DNA from: a virus
Reading direction: 5' to 3' (one strand)
IMG/VR virus record: IMGVR_UViG_3300041407_000352
Span: 1-58,007 of that record
Length of the DNA: 58,007 bases
Shown here: piece by piece, positions 39,721-46,852 of the stretch
Layout: each line of letters opens with the position of its first letter
How positions within the stretch are numbered: the first letter of the stretch is position 1
The notes under the pieces: generated by a model
Database searches by the model: none
What the model saw: only the letters and a program-made list of their open reading frames with translations
What the model was told of the DNA's origin: nothing
Position numbers and translations under genes: made by a program

Positions 39721-40032
39721 ATGAAAAAACTGCTCATTACGGGGCTCATCGCCCTGGCCGCCTTGGCGATCTACACCCAGATAACAATTTTCGTCGTGCC
39801 GCCGATAGGTGCCGTCCCTGAAGGTCGCACAGTGATAATGCTTCGGCTGAACAAGACGAATTTTATCGATAGCGCTGATGCTATATGCGAGCGAATTCAA
39901 GGCAGTGTAAGTCTGCTTTGTCGTGGCATGACAATGGCCGGGGTTGTGGAGAATACGAAAATTCTCGCCCGCCTTCCCTATTCAGAGTGGCTTTACCTGA
40001 TTTCAACAGATGGCAAGACTTACGACAGGTAA
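39721..40032 (+). CDS. Membrane-anchored small protein, 103 aa
   Basis: ATG follows AGGAAAGGAA. One N-terminal hydrophobic helix (about 3-22, LLITGLIALAALAIYTQITI) is followed by a soluble tail with two Cys (about 56 and 67). It lies directly after cI in the same direction, a place often used for genes expressed in lysogens, such as lambda rex. Exclusion or envelope function is inferred. Family unknown. Confidence 0.75.
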   Translation: MKKLLITGLIALAALAIYTQITIFVVPPIGAVPEGRTVIMLRLNKTNFIDSADAICERIQGSVSLLCRGMTMAGVVENTKILARLPYSEWLYLISTDGKTYDR

Positions 40033-40076
40033 ACCATCCTTTTTCGTAAGCGGGAATGCATCCCGGAGGGAACCAT

Positions 40077-40511
40077 ATGCGCAACCGCTTATTGGCATGC
40101 CTGGCATTTTCTTTAGTCTCTACCTCCGTCATCGCCGAACCTACTTTCCTTGAGAGGATCAATGGAGCGTCAGCGGAATGCAGCATCATAGGGTCAGGCC
40201 TCAGTACAGAGGCGTTCATTGCTCGCCGCGACTTTGGCGCTAACAGCAAAAAATATAAGGCCTTGGTTGAGAGGAGCTACGCGGAGTCAAAAGCCTGTGT
40301 TGACGCCGCGAAGCCCAAGATAAAGCCATACTTGAAGGATGAGATTGTCAAATACCCGCAGCTGAAGCCGGCAATCACCAATGCGTATGCCGCCTGGCTG
40401 GGGTACATGGATTGGCTGAGCTCACCCCACGACTGGGGCGATGAAAGTATCGAAAAAACGCAATACGAAGCTTCTATTAATAGGTTGAGAGCTGAAATAG
40501 ACGCTATGTAG
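40077..40511 (+). CDS. Secreted protein with signal peptide, 144 aa
   Basis: ATG 40077 follows CGGAGGG. Residues 1-19 are a signal peptide (RNRLLACLAFSLVSTSVIA, probable cleavage before EPTF). The mature part is helical with two Cys. A hairpin CGGGA-atgca-TCCCG (40051-40065) lies just before the SD. It is in the cI transcript unit and ends at a terminator. Probably an envelope protein of the lysogen. Confidence 0.77.
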   Translation: MRNRLLACLAFSLVSTSVIAEPTFLERINGASAECSIIGSGLSTEAFIARRDFGANSKKYKALVERSYAESKACVDAAKPKIKPYLKDEIVKYPQLKPAITNAYAAWLGYMDWLSSPHDWGDESIEKTQYEASINRLRAEIDAM

Positions 40512-40522
40512 CTCTCCATCTA

Positions 40523-40546
40523 AGCCCGCTAACCGCGGGCTTTTTT
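40523..40546 (+). terminator. Terminator of the cI unit
   Basis: AGCCCGC-taacc-GCGGGCT stem followed by TTTTTT. Ends the transcript that starts at cI. Confidence 0.9.
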
Positions 40547-40610
40547 ACGCTCCCCGGGACGCGGAGTACAAATGTACTCTTCCAGCATTGCTAAATCTGC
40601 CCGCTGCCAA

Positions 40611-40630
40611 TACTGTATATTCATACAGTT
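40611..40630 (+). promoter_or_regulatory. LexA-type SOS box upstream of the DUF1654 gene
   Basis: TACTGTATATTCATACAGTT has CTG-N10-CAG (CTG 40613-40615, CAG 40626-40628). The following gene starts 17 nt later, with AAGGTAAGGA between. Confidence 0.82.
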
Positions 40631-40647
40631 AAGGTAAGGAAAACCGC

Positions 40648-40899
40648 ATGCACCCCTCCCCGACTCCTACAACAAAAAACCGGACGTCCTACGAGCTGGC
40701 AGGTCGCCGCCTGCAAGCGCTCATCACTGCGCCGAGTATTCAGAAGGTTCAGGCGGTTACGGTTTCAAGACTCGATCACGAAACCGTTGAAGACTGGCAG
40801 CGACTCATTGATGAGATCAGCGAAACTGCCGGTGTACTGGTTGAATCTCTAGAGGGTGGCGCCGTCCGTATCGGGTGGCGACAGTACTGCGAAGCGTGA
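40648..40899 (+). CDS. DUF1654 family protein, SOS-controlled
   Basis: The 83-aa product has the DUF1654 pattern SYELAGRRLQALITAPSIQK, then VSRLDHETVEDWQRLIDEIS, ending V-R-I-G-W. It lies between a LexA box and a terminator, so it is a single-gene SOS unit. The family is common in Pseudomonas. Its role is unknown to me, though the regulation points to DNA-damage response or induction. Confidence 0.85.
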   Translation: MHPSPTPTTKNRTSYELAGRRLQALITAPSIQKVQAVTVSRLDHETVEDWQRLIDEISETAGVLVESLEGGAVRIGWRQYCEA

Positions 40900-40903
40900 A
40901 ACA

Positions 40904-40927
40904 AGCCCGCCATCGAGCGGGCTTTTT
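40904..40927 (+). terminator. Terminator after the DUF1654 gene
   Basis: AGCCCGC-catcga-GCGGGCT stem, then TTTTT. It stands just before the pL region and isolates that promoter from upstream reading. Confidence 0.9.
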
Positions 40928-40946
40928 ATCGCCTATTTGAAAATTT

Positions 40947-40988
40947 ATAAGCTTGCTTATTGACCGCAAAGATAAGCACGCTTATATT
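40947..40988 (+). promoter_or_regulatory. pL-like promoter with two CI/Cro operators
   Basis: ATAAGCttGCTTAT (40947-40960) and ATAAGCacGCTTAT (40972-40985) are copies of the palindrome found beside cro. The promoter TTGACC-N17-TATATT (40960-40965, 40983-40988) is nearly consensus, and both operators overlap its boxes. Transcription would start near 40995 and read rightward through the recombination genes. Confidence 0.88.
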
Positions 40989-41046
40989 TGCTCCATCGCA
41001 ACCCAGTCCCCACATCGGGACCGGCAGCGAAGGGCTCAACTCCCGC

Positions 41047-41058
41047 CGCTCTTTAACA
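41047..41058 (+). promoter_or_regulatory. boxA-like antitermination site
   Basis: CGCTCTTTAACA matches the rRNA-operon/lambda boxA consensus (C/TGCTCTTTAACA). It is about 52 nt downstream of the predicted pL start. A small CCGG-loop-CCGG hairpin lies further down, but no good boxB is seen. The leader from 40995 to 41326 has no gene I can support and carries another hairpin (TGCACC...GGTGCA) near 41280-41300. Confidence 0.6.
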
Positions 41059-41326
41059 GCTCAGGATCCTCGCCATCGACTACCCCGGGTTTCAGCCGGT
41101 AAGTGCGAGCTACAAATAGTCGATGCCACGCCAGCTCTGGAACTGGCCGTGCTCACCAGATGTGAGTACGCGAAACCACGCAAGCCGACCTGCGAAGAAC
41201 ACCGGACACGAAATGTGTGACGCAGGTTAGAGATATGAATCCGGCGATGCGCGTGGTGGAGAAACGGAATTTTTCACTGATGCACCTGGTGACGGGTGCA
41301 TTGGGAAAACAACCGGAGACAGCAGA

Positions 41327-41599
41327 ATGCAAATCAACCAGCAGAAAACGGTGCAGGTCGATGTGACCGAGCTGCACCTGCACATCAAGGTACGAGACGG
41401 CTTCGTTGCCGGGCTGAAGGGTGCACAGGGCGAAGAAGTGGGGAGTTACGAAGGCTACGTGCCGGACTTCTTTCCGGGCCAGCATTACGGTGACTACCTG
41501 ATCCTGAACATCGACCTTGAGTCAGGCCAGATCAAGAACTGGCAGAAGCCAGCCGCCAGCGACATCGAAAAGATGCTCGCTCAACGCGACGACGACTGA
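41327..41599 (+). CDS. Early phage protein, 90 aa
   Basis: ATG follows CCGGAGA. The product (VDVTELHLHIKVRDGFVAGL, then a YVPDFFPGQHYGDYLILNID segment) is a compact, soluble protein resembling a hypothetical found in many Pseudomonas phages. First gene after pL. Function unknown. Confidence 0.78.
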   Translation: MQINQQKTVQVDVTELHLHIKVRDGFVAGLKGAQGEEVGSYEGYVPDFFPGQHYGDYLILNIDLESGQIKNWQKPAASDIEKMLAQRDDD

Positions 41600-41710
41600 A
41601 CAACCAGCACCACGACAGCCTGTCGTTAACTGCCTTATGCAGCGATGGTTGAGAGCGTGGGTGGTCACGCTGAAAGCTGCCTTGAACCCACCCGATTCTC
41701 TCGATGAGAG

Positions 41711-41829
41711 CGCATCGGGGTGTGATCTGAGGCTAAGTCTCGGGCAGCGGATGTGCCAACCGGTCGCTTACAGGTCTACACCTTCCGCCGAATGCCGGTT
41801 GAGCCCCGGCCAGATCACACCCCGATGCG
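41711..41829. ncRNA. Highly structured 119-nt segment, possible ncRNA
   Basis: CGCATCGGGGTGTGATCTG at 41711-41729 is perfectly complementary to 41811-41829, a 19-bp stem. Inside, CAACCGG (41757-41763) pairs with CCGGTTG (41795-41801), GGGC (41742) with GCCC (41803), and AGGT with ACCT. Just before it are hairpins AGCGTG/CACGCT and CTCTC/GAGAG. There is no credible gene in 41600-41843. It could be an RNA element, or a DNA site or cruciform. Confidence 0.5.
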
Positions 41830-41843
41830 AAAAAAGCTGCGGA

Positions 41844-42191
41844 CTACTTCCGTTCCTTTGCGTCTCGGTAATAGCTATCGCATATGACTTCAAGTAAATC
41901 TTGGGTGGCCTCGGTCCGCATGCGCAGAACAGTATTCTCAAGTTCTGCTTTGTATTTTGGCTGCGAGGAGAGTTCCCTAATGTCGTTTGCTAATTGAGTC
42001 GACATACGTGGATGTAGCGATATGTATTGCTCTAAAGAAAGCTCCTTTTCTGGATGCTTCTGTCCGCAGACTTGGTAGAGAGCTGCACCTCCGACGGCCA
42101 TTTCATGATCGCTGGCAGCTTGTGCGGTCAAAGCAAAAGTGCAGCCAATAAGTGCGGCGAACACGCCTGTACGCGGTCTTTCCAGCGGCAT
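41844..42191 (-). CDS. Secreted small protein, 115 aa
   Basis: ATG follows CTGGAG. Residues about 1-25 look like a signal peptide (a basic start, then FAALIGCTFALTAQAA). The mature part is helical with two Cys (in YQVCGQKH and LEVICDSYY). It is read against the pL operon and so may be an accessory gene with its own promoter. Family unknown. Confidence 0.72.
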   Translation of the reverse strand: MPLERPRTGVFAALIGCTFALTAQAASDHEMAVGGAALYQVCGQKHPEKELSLEQYISLHPRMSTQLANDIRELSSQPKYKAELENTVLRMRTEATQDLLEVICDSYYRDAKERK

Positions 42192-42383
42192 TTCCTACTC
42201 CAGCTTCTCATGTTTGGCATCAATGCCGACGCAAACCTATCGGCTGAGGCCCATCATTTCTTTAGCTCCACCCCGCTGCCGACACCACCCGCATGCACTC
42301 CCCTCCGCGCCCAACGGCAACCAGCGGAACGGATGAGTGCAGCCGAGTTTTGTTGGATCACCACCGCCACTCTGGAGGCGACC

Positions 42384-42788
42384 ATGTCAGCTCTACGCAA
42401 GCTCATCCCGGAAGACGACTTTCTCGACACGGAGGCTGGTCAGGAATGGCTAGACGAGTCTGTCGATGACCTGCTGAGTCGACGCGATATCGAAGCGCCA
42501 AACCCCGTGGGGCGCAACAAGGTGCTGGTCAATGCAGACCAGCTGCCAGAAGCGCTCGCCGATCATATGGCCGCGCAACCTGATTCAGACCACTGCGTCG
42601 AAAAAATCCTGATAGAGCTGGTTGGCCGTGAAGACGACAGCCTGCTGCATCGCTGGGCGGTCCGCGCAGTTGGCGGTGATCCACTGACAATTCGCGCTAT
42701 GGCGGTCGAACTGATCGCGGTGCATGCCAACGAGTACCGAGACGCAAAGCGTGAGAGCGATAAGGTCGAGCAGGAATGCGGATTTTGA
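42384..42788 (+). CDS. Hypothetical early protein, 134 aa
   Basis: ATG 42384 has GGAGG 5 nt upstream; an in-frame ATG at 42333 is weaker. The product is acidic and helical (LIPEDDFLDTEAGQEWLDES). It starts a series of five overlapping small genes. Family unknown. Confidence 0.72.
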   Translation: MSALRKLIPEDDFLDTEAGQEWLDESVDDLLSRRDIEAPNPVGRNKVLVNADQLPEALADHMAAQPDSDHCVEKILIELVGREDDSLLHRWAVRAVGGDPLTIRAMAVELIAVHANEYRDAKRESDKVEQECGF

Positions 42789-42976
42789 GCCCTCACATCC
42801 TGATCGATGAGGCGCTCGAAAGCCTTGAGCATCCGGACAGCTCTCCCGGCAACAGCATCCTGGTGCAACAGATCATCACCAACCTGATGACCGATCACCT
42901 GATCACCCTTGAAGAGTTCAGCCACTACTGCAAGCGCCTGCTCAAACATTGCCAGCAGCGCAAGGAGTTGCGATGA
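42776..42976 (+). CDS. Small early protein, 66 aa
   Basis: It overlaps the previous gene by 13 nt, with AGGA just before the ATG. The product is helical (HILIDEALESLEHPDSSPGN ... EEFSHYCKRLLKHCQQRKEL). Typical of short early proteins. Unknown function. Confidence 0.68.
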   Translation: MRILSPHILIDEALESLEHPDSSPGNSILVQQIITNLMTDHLITLEEFSHYCKRLLKHCQQRKELR

Positions 42977-43167
42977 GTACTGCACCGGTCAAAACGCTGA
43001 TCGATGAGCAGCTCGATGAAATCGAATCGAAGCTGATCCTGCTCGGCTTCGGCCTTCCCTTCAATGAGGTAATCGGCAAACCCCGCGAATCCTTGGTTGC
43101 CAGCCTGCCGCAACGCTTGGCTGCAACTATGAAGGGCGGCCGGATTGCTGTGAGGGTTCGCTCATGA
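42973..43167 (+). CDS. Small early protein, 64 aa
   Basis: ATGA overlap with the previous stop; AAGGAG lies 6 nt upstream. An acidic N-terminal helix (IDEQLDEIESKLILLGFGLP) and a basic C-terminus. Unknown function. Confidence 0.7.
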   Translation: MSTAPVKTLIDEQLDEIESKLILLGFGLPFNEVIGKPRESLVASLPQRLAATMKGGRIAVRVRS

Positions 43168-43379
43168 AAAGTGTATTTCTCTGTTCCCCAACCAACAGCA
43201 CGATGTTCACGAGCTGCTGCGAAGTGGCGATCTGTGATGATCAGTCGCTGTGCCCCCGGTGCCGAGAGGAGGTGTACCCCGGCCAAGAAGCGACAAATCA
43301 TCAGCGCCACGTAAAACGCTGGGATATGGCCTACGGCCCAACTCGCCGTCGGCTTGCAGCTCAGAAAGCAACATCATGA
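43164..43379 (+). CDS. Small Cys-rich protein, 71 aa
   Basis: ATGA overlap. Cys at CSPT, SCCEVAIC and CPRC could bind a metal. The C-terminus is basic (HVKRWDMAYGPTRRRLAAQK). Possible zinc-finger DNA- or RNA-binding protein. Unknown family. Confidence 0.65.
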   Translation: MKSVFLCSPTNSTMFTSCCEVAICDDQSLCPRCREEVYPGQEATNHQRHVKRWDMAYGPTRRRLAAQKATS

Positions 43380-43492
43380 CAGCCCGCCAGCGCACACGCC
43401 GTCAGCTGCTCTGGCGCGGCTCGTTCCCCGCTCTCACCGTTTACGCCTTCCTGATACTGCTCAGCGCTATCGCTGACCGCGTCACTCAATAG
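43376..43492 (+). CDS. Tiny membrane protein, 38 aa
   Basis: ATGA overlap with the previous gene. A basic N-terminus (TARQRTRRQLLWR) is followed by one hydrophobic helix (SFPALTVYAFLILLSAIA). Coupling and good membrane character support it despite its size. Confidence 0.6.
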   Translation: MTARQRTRRQLLWRGSFPALTVYAFLILLSAIADRVTQ

Positions 43493-43535
43493 CCCACAAC
43501 TTTAAACGCTGCGTGCATCGCGGCAAGGATTCCCC

Positions 43536-44690
43536 GTGTCCGCCACTACTGAATTGGCCGTCGTGCCGCCGCAAGAAACCGCCCTCGCCGTCTACAGCAA
43601 GGAAAAAGGCCTTGAGCCTTGGTTGCAGCAGATCCGCACCAAGATTGACGGCTTCACACCGGACATCAGCACCCGCAAGGGTCGTGAGGCGATCGCCTCA
43701 ATGGCCTACGCGGTCGCCCGCTCAAAGACGGCGCTGGATGATGTCGGCAAAAAGCTGGTGGCAGATCTTAAGGAAGTGCCGAAGAAGATCGACGCCGAGC
43801 GCAAGCGCGTTCGGGACACTTTAGAGGCCTGGCAGGAAGAAGTTCGCCGGCCTCTTAACGAGTGGCAGGCTGCCGAGGATGCGCGGGTCGACAAGCACAA
43901 CTCTGCGATTGAGAAAATCAGGCTGACAGCCATCGACCTGGACGGAATCACCGCCGAAGACCTGGCCGATCGGGTAGCACAGCTTGAGGTAATCGCCTTG
44001 GGCGATGACTGGGAAGAGTTCGAGGCTGAGGCGGCCCGAGCCAAGGACAAAGCCCTGGTCATCCTGCGTGCCGCCCTCACCGCCCGCCGGCAATACGAAG
44101 CTGATCAGGCAGAGCTGGCCCGCCGCCGCGCTGAAGATGAGCTGCGCGAACAGCAAGAGCGTGAGGCTCGTATCGCACGGGAAGCCGAAGAACGAGCCCT
44201 GCGTGAAGCCGAGCAGCGTGCCCAGGCAGAACGTGATGCCGCTGCTCGCCGCGAACAAGAGCTGATCGATAGCGCAGCCAACGCCAAGCGCGCAGCTGAA
44301 AAGGCTGCTGCAGATGCAGAGACAGCAGCGGAACTCCAGCGTCGGCAGCTCAAGCTTCAGGCCGAACAGGCACAACTGGCTGCCGAACAGGCCGAGGCCA
44401 ACCGTCTGGCGGCGGAACAGCGCGCCGAGCAGGCTCGCGTTGCTGCCGAACAGCGTGCAATCCAGGCCGCCGAAGACGCCCGCCTCGCCGAGATCAAGCG
44501 CCAAAACGATGCCGCTGACGAGATCATTCGCCAGGCCGCTTTGCGCGAAGTTGATATCGAGCACAAGAAGGCCGTCAACCGGAAAGCACTTGAAGCGTTC
44601 GTAGCCGACGGCATGACCGAGGAATGCGCGAAGCAGGCAATCACCCTTATCGCGCAACGCAAAATCCCCGCCATTTCAATCCAGTACTGA
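43536..44690 (+). CDS. Long coiled-coil recombination-module protein, 384 aa
   Basis: GTG start with AAGGA upstream. The N-terminal 90 residues contain a KIDGFTPDISTRKGREAIAS segment. Residues about 185-340 are a continuous Ala/Glu/Arg/Gln-rich coiled coil, and a short C-terminal domain follows (AFVADGMTEECAKQAITLIA). Its place next to an ERF annealase and a YqaJ exonuclease is typical of DUF1351-like accessory proteins of phage recombination systems. The family name is uncertain. The coiled coil is a source of several false frames on the other strand. Confidence 0.78.
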   Translation: MSATTELAVVPPQETALAVYSKEKGLEPWLQQIRTKIDGFTPDISTRKGREAIASMAYAVARSKTALDDVGKKLVADLKEVPKKIDAERKRVRDTLEAWQEEVRRPLNEWQAAEDARVDKHNSAIEKIRLTAIDLDGITAEDLADRVAQLEVIALGDDWEEFEAEAARAKDKALVILRAALTARRQYEADQAELARRRAEDELREQQEREARIAREAEERALREAEQRAQAERDAAARREQELIDSAANAKRAAEKAAADAETAAELQRRQLKLQAEQAQLAAEQAEANRLAAEQRAEQARVAAEQRAIQAAEDARLAEIKRQNDAADEIIRQAALREVDIEHKKAVNRKALEAFVADGMTEECAKQAITLIAQRKIPAISIQY

Positions 44691-44697
44691 GGTCGCC

Positions 44698-45459
44698 ATG
44701 AGCAATCTTGCAGTGACAGACAAGGTCGAGCGCTTGCCGGCCATGCAAACCGAATCCGCCACGATCATGGCGATCATCCAGCAGGTGGCCACCAACCCCG
44801 CCGCCGATATCGACAAGATGGAACGGCTGATGGTGATGCACCAGCAGCATCAGGACAGACTGGCGAAACAAGCATTTGACGCTGCAATGGCCGAGATGCA
44901 GAAGAAGCTTCCGGTGATTCGCGAGCGTGGCGCTATTCGCGACAAGTTCAAGAACGTGCAATCCACCTATGCCCTCTGGGAAGACATCAACGAGGAACTG
45001 AAACCTGTTCTTGCAAAGCACGGGTTTGCTCTCTCGTTCCGTATCCCTCGCGGCGCCAGCGGGGTCGAAGTCGAGGGCGTACTGAGCCACAAAGAAGGCC
45101 ATCGTGAAACCACGTCAATACTGCTTCCCGCTGACACCACCGGCAGCAAAAACGCCGTCCAAGCGGTCGCGAGTTCAGTCAGTTACGGCAAGCGTTACAC
45201 CGCAGGCGCCCTGCTCAACTTCACCACCACCGGTGAAGACGACGACGGTCAAGGCGCCAACAAGAAACCCGAACCGCCGGCAGAACCAGTTATCACCGCA
45301 GGCCAAGCCGCCCAGCTCGACGCACTGCTGAAGAAATGCAGCCAGGTGCTGCAGGACAACTTCGCTACCAAATACGGCTGCGCAGCCAACGTCTTCAAAT
45401 CCGAGTTCGATGCTGTTTCAGCACGAATCTCCAAAGCGGCCAGCCGGCCTCAGGAGTAA
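44698..45459 (+). CDS. ERF-family single-strand annealing protein
   Basis: The 253-aa product contains FDAAMAEMQKKLPVIRERGA, FKNVQSTYALWEDINEELKP and a second-half A-S-S-V-S-Y-G-K-R-Y motif. This is the ERF core (about residues 60-180). The C-terminal 70 residues are an acidic linker and a small helical tail. Acts with the adjacent exonuclease in double-strand break annealing. Confidence 0.92.
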   Translation: MSNLAVTDKVERLPAMQTESATIMAIIQQVATNPAADIDKMERLMVMHQQHQDRLAKQAFDAAMAEMQKKLPVIRERGAIRDKFKNVQSTYALWEDINEELKPVLAKHGFALSFRIPRGASGVEVEGVLSHKEGHRETTSILLPADTTGSKNAVQAVASSVSYGKRYTAGALLNFTTTGEDDDGQGANKKPEPPAEPVITAGQAAQLDALLKKCSQVLQDNFATKYGCAANVFKSEFDAVSARISKAASRPQE

Positions 45460-45462
45460 GTC

Positions 45463-46080
45463 ATGCAAATAATCACCGAGATTCAACAAGGCACACCTGA
45501 GTGGCTGGCGCTTCGCCTGGGCATTGTCACCTGCTCCGAGCTCGACAGTTTGCTGGTCAACGGCAAGGGCGAAGCAGGGTTCGGCGCAGGTGCCTTTACC
45601 TACATGAACACCTTGATTGGTGAGCGCATCACCGGTGAGGCGGCAGACCCGTTCACCGGCAACCGCCACACCGAGCGCGGCCATGAACTCGAAGGCGTAG
45701 CACGGAACCTGTACGAGGACCGTGAAGAGGTGAAAACCACTCAGGTCGGAATCATCCTGAACCACGGGATCGGCTATTCGCCTGACTCGCTCGTTGCCGA
45801 AGATGGCCTTACCGAAATAAAAACGAAACTGCCGAAGCTGCAAGTAGAAGTGATCCTCGGTGGTGAAGTCCCCAAAGAGCATGTCGCGCAGTGCCAGGGC
45901 GGACTTTGGGTTTCGGAGCGCGAATGGATCGACTTTGTCTGTTACTGGCCGGGGATGCCGCTGTTCATCAAGCGCGCTTATCGGGACGAGGTGATGATTC
46001 GCAAGCTGAGCGAGCGAGTCAAAACTTTCTACGAGATCCTCGACGAGCGCATGAACAAGGTGCTGGGGATCGCGGCATGA
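45463..46080 (+). CDS. YqaJ/lambda-exo type exonuclease
   Basis: The 205-aa product starts QGTPEWLALRLGIVTCSEL, and has the RHTERGHELEGVAR-like segment, the catalytic Asp in YSPDSL and the E-x-K of GLTEIKTK. These are PD-(D/E)XK nuclease motifs of the YqaJ family. It digests DNA ends for the ERF protein. 3-nt gap to ERF. Confidence 0.92.
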   Translation: MQIITEIQQGTPEWLALRLGIVTCSELDSLLVNGKGEAGFGAGAFTYMNTLIGERITGEAADPFTGNRHTERGHELEGVARNLYEDREEVKTTQVGIILNHGIGYSPDSLVAEDGLTEIKTKLPKLQVEVILGGEVPKEHVAQCQGGLWVSEREWIDFVCYWPGMPLFIKRAYRDEVMIRKLSERVKTFYEILDERMNKVLGIAA

Positions 46081-46319
46081 TCAGCAACCACCTCAACCTC
46101 ATCGAACAGCAGCGACAAGGTGCTGAATCAATCAACGATCGGATCGCTCAATACCTAGCCGCTGGCGGGCAGATCGCCCAACTGAAAAGCCCGCCGCGCA
46201 ATCCCCTGCCACCTGCCCGCTCGGACAAAATAGACCCCGGCACAGTGCTCAAGCGAAAACCCAAAGGGTCGAATTGGGCCGAGCGTCAGGCGCTTCGCAA
46301 AATGGCGGATTCACTATGA
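46077..46319 (+). CDS. Small early protein, 80 aa
   Basis: ATGA overlap with the exonuclease. The N-terminal half is helical, and the C-terminal half is basic and Pro-rich (RKPKGSNWAERQALRKM). Nucleic-acid binding is possible. Family unknown. Confidence 0.72.
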   Translation: MISNHLNLIEQQRQGAESINDRIAQYLAAGGQIAQLKSPPRNPLPPARSDKIDPGTVLKRKPKGSNWAERQALRKMADSL

Positions 46320-46777
46320 GCAAGCGCAAACCGCACAACCTCAAGGCCCGCATCGACCGATCGTGTCGTTCGCTGCTGGCCGCCAACCACGTCGCCGTGG
46401 TGAACATCGACCCCAGCGGTCATCAGGGCATGATCAATTACAAGTCGCTGAAGAACATCGCGCCCGGGAAGATTGGCCAGGCGGTATGTGGCATCGCCCA
46501 CCGCTGGACGATCTACCTCAGCGCTCTCTGTATTGATGCCCGCGGCGATCGCTACAGCAAGTCGATTGAGGTGGCGCCGGATGGCGTCTACCTCTCCGAC
46601 CATCTGGAAGAGGTGATCGAGCATTGCTACAAGAAGCTGCGTGATTCGGCCAATCAAAGCCAGATGGTGGCTTCTGGTTGGATTGCTATTCCTGAATCGC
46701 TATCGCTCGAAGAGGCTCATGCGGCGCGGATTTTTGAAGCGGTCGGGGCTTGGAATCAGCTCAAGGTAGCAGCGTGA
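46316..46777 (+). CDS. Early phage protein, 153 aa
   Basis: ATGA overlap. The N-terminus is basic (MSKRKPHNLKARIDRSCRSL), and a central part GHQGMINYKSLKNIAPGKIG resembles a hypothetical family common in Pseudomonas phages. No catalytic motif is recognised. Confidence 0.75.
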   Translation: MSKRKPHNLKARIDRSCRSLLAANHVAVVNIDPSGHQGMINYKSLKNIAPGKIGQAVCGIAHRWTIYLSALCIDARGDRYSKSIEVAPDGVYLSDHLEEVIEHCYKKLRDSANQSQMVASGWIAIPESLSLEEAHAARIFEAVGAWNQLKVAA

Positions 46778-46852
46778 GACGCTTCCGCGTTCAGCAGCGC
46801 AAACGACAAACCTGGCTGGCGATGCCGGCCAGTGGCATAGAAGAGGTTGGCC

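Noticed and set aside
43821-44657. Minus-strand open frame (278 aa) opposite the coiled-coil gene
   Set aside because: Low-complexity mirror of an Ala/Glu/Arg-rich coiled coil; no SD.
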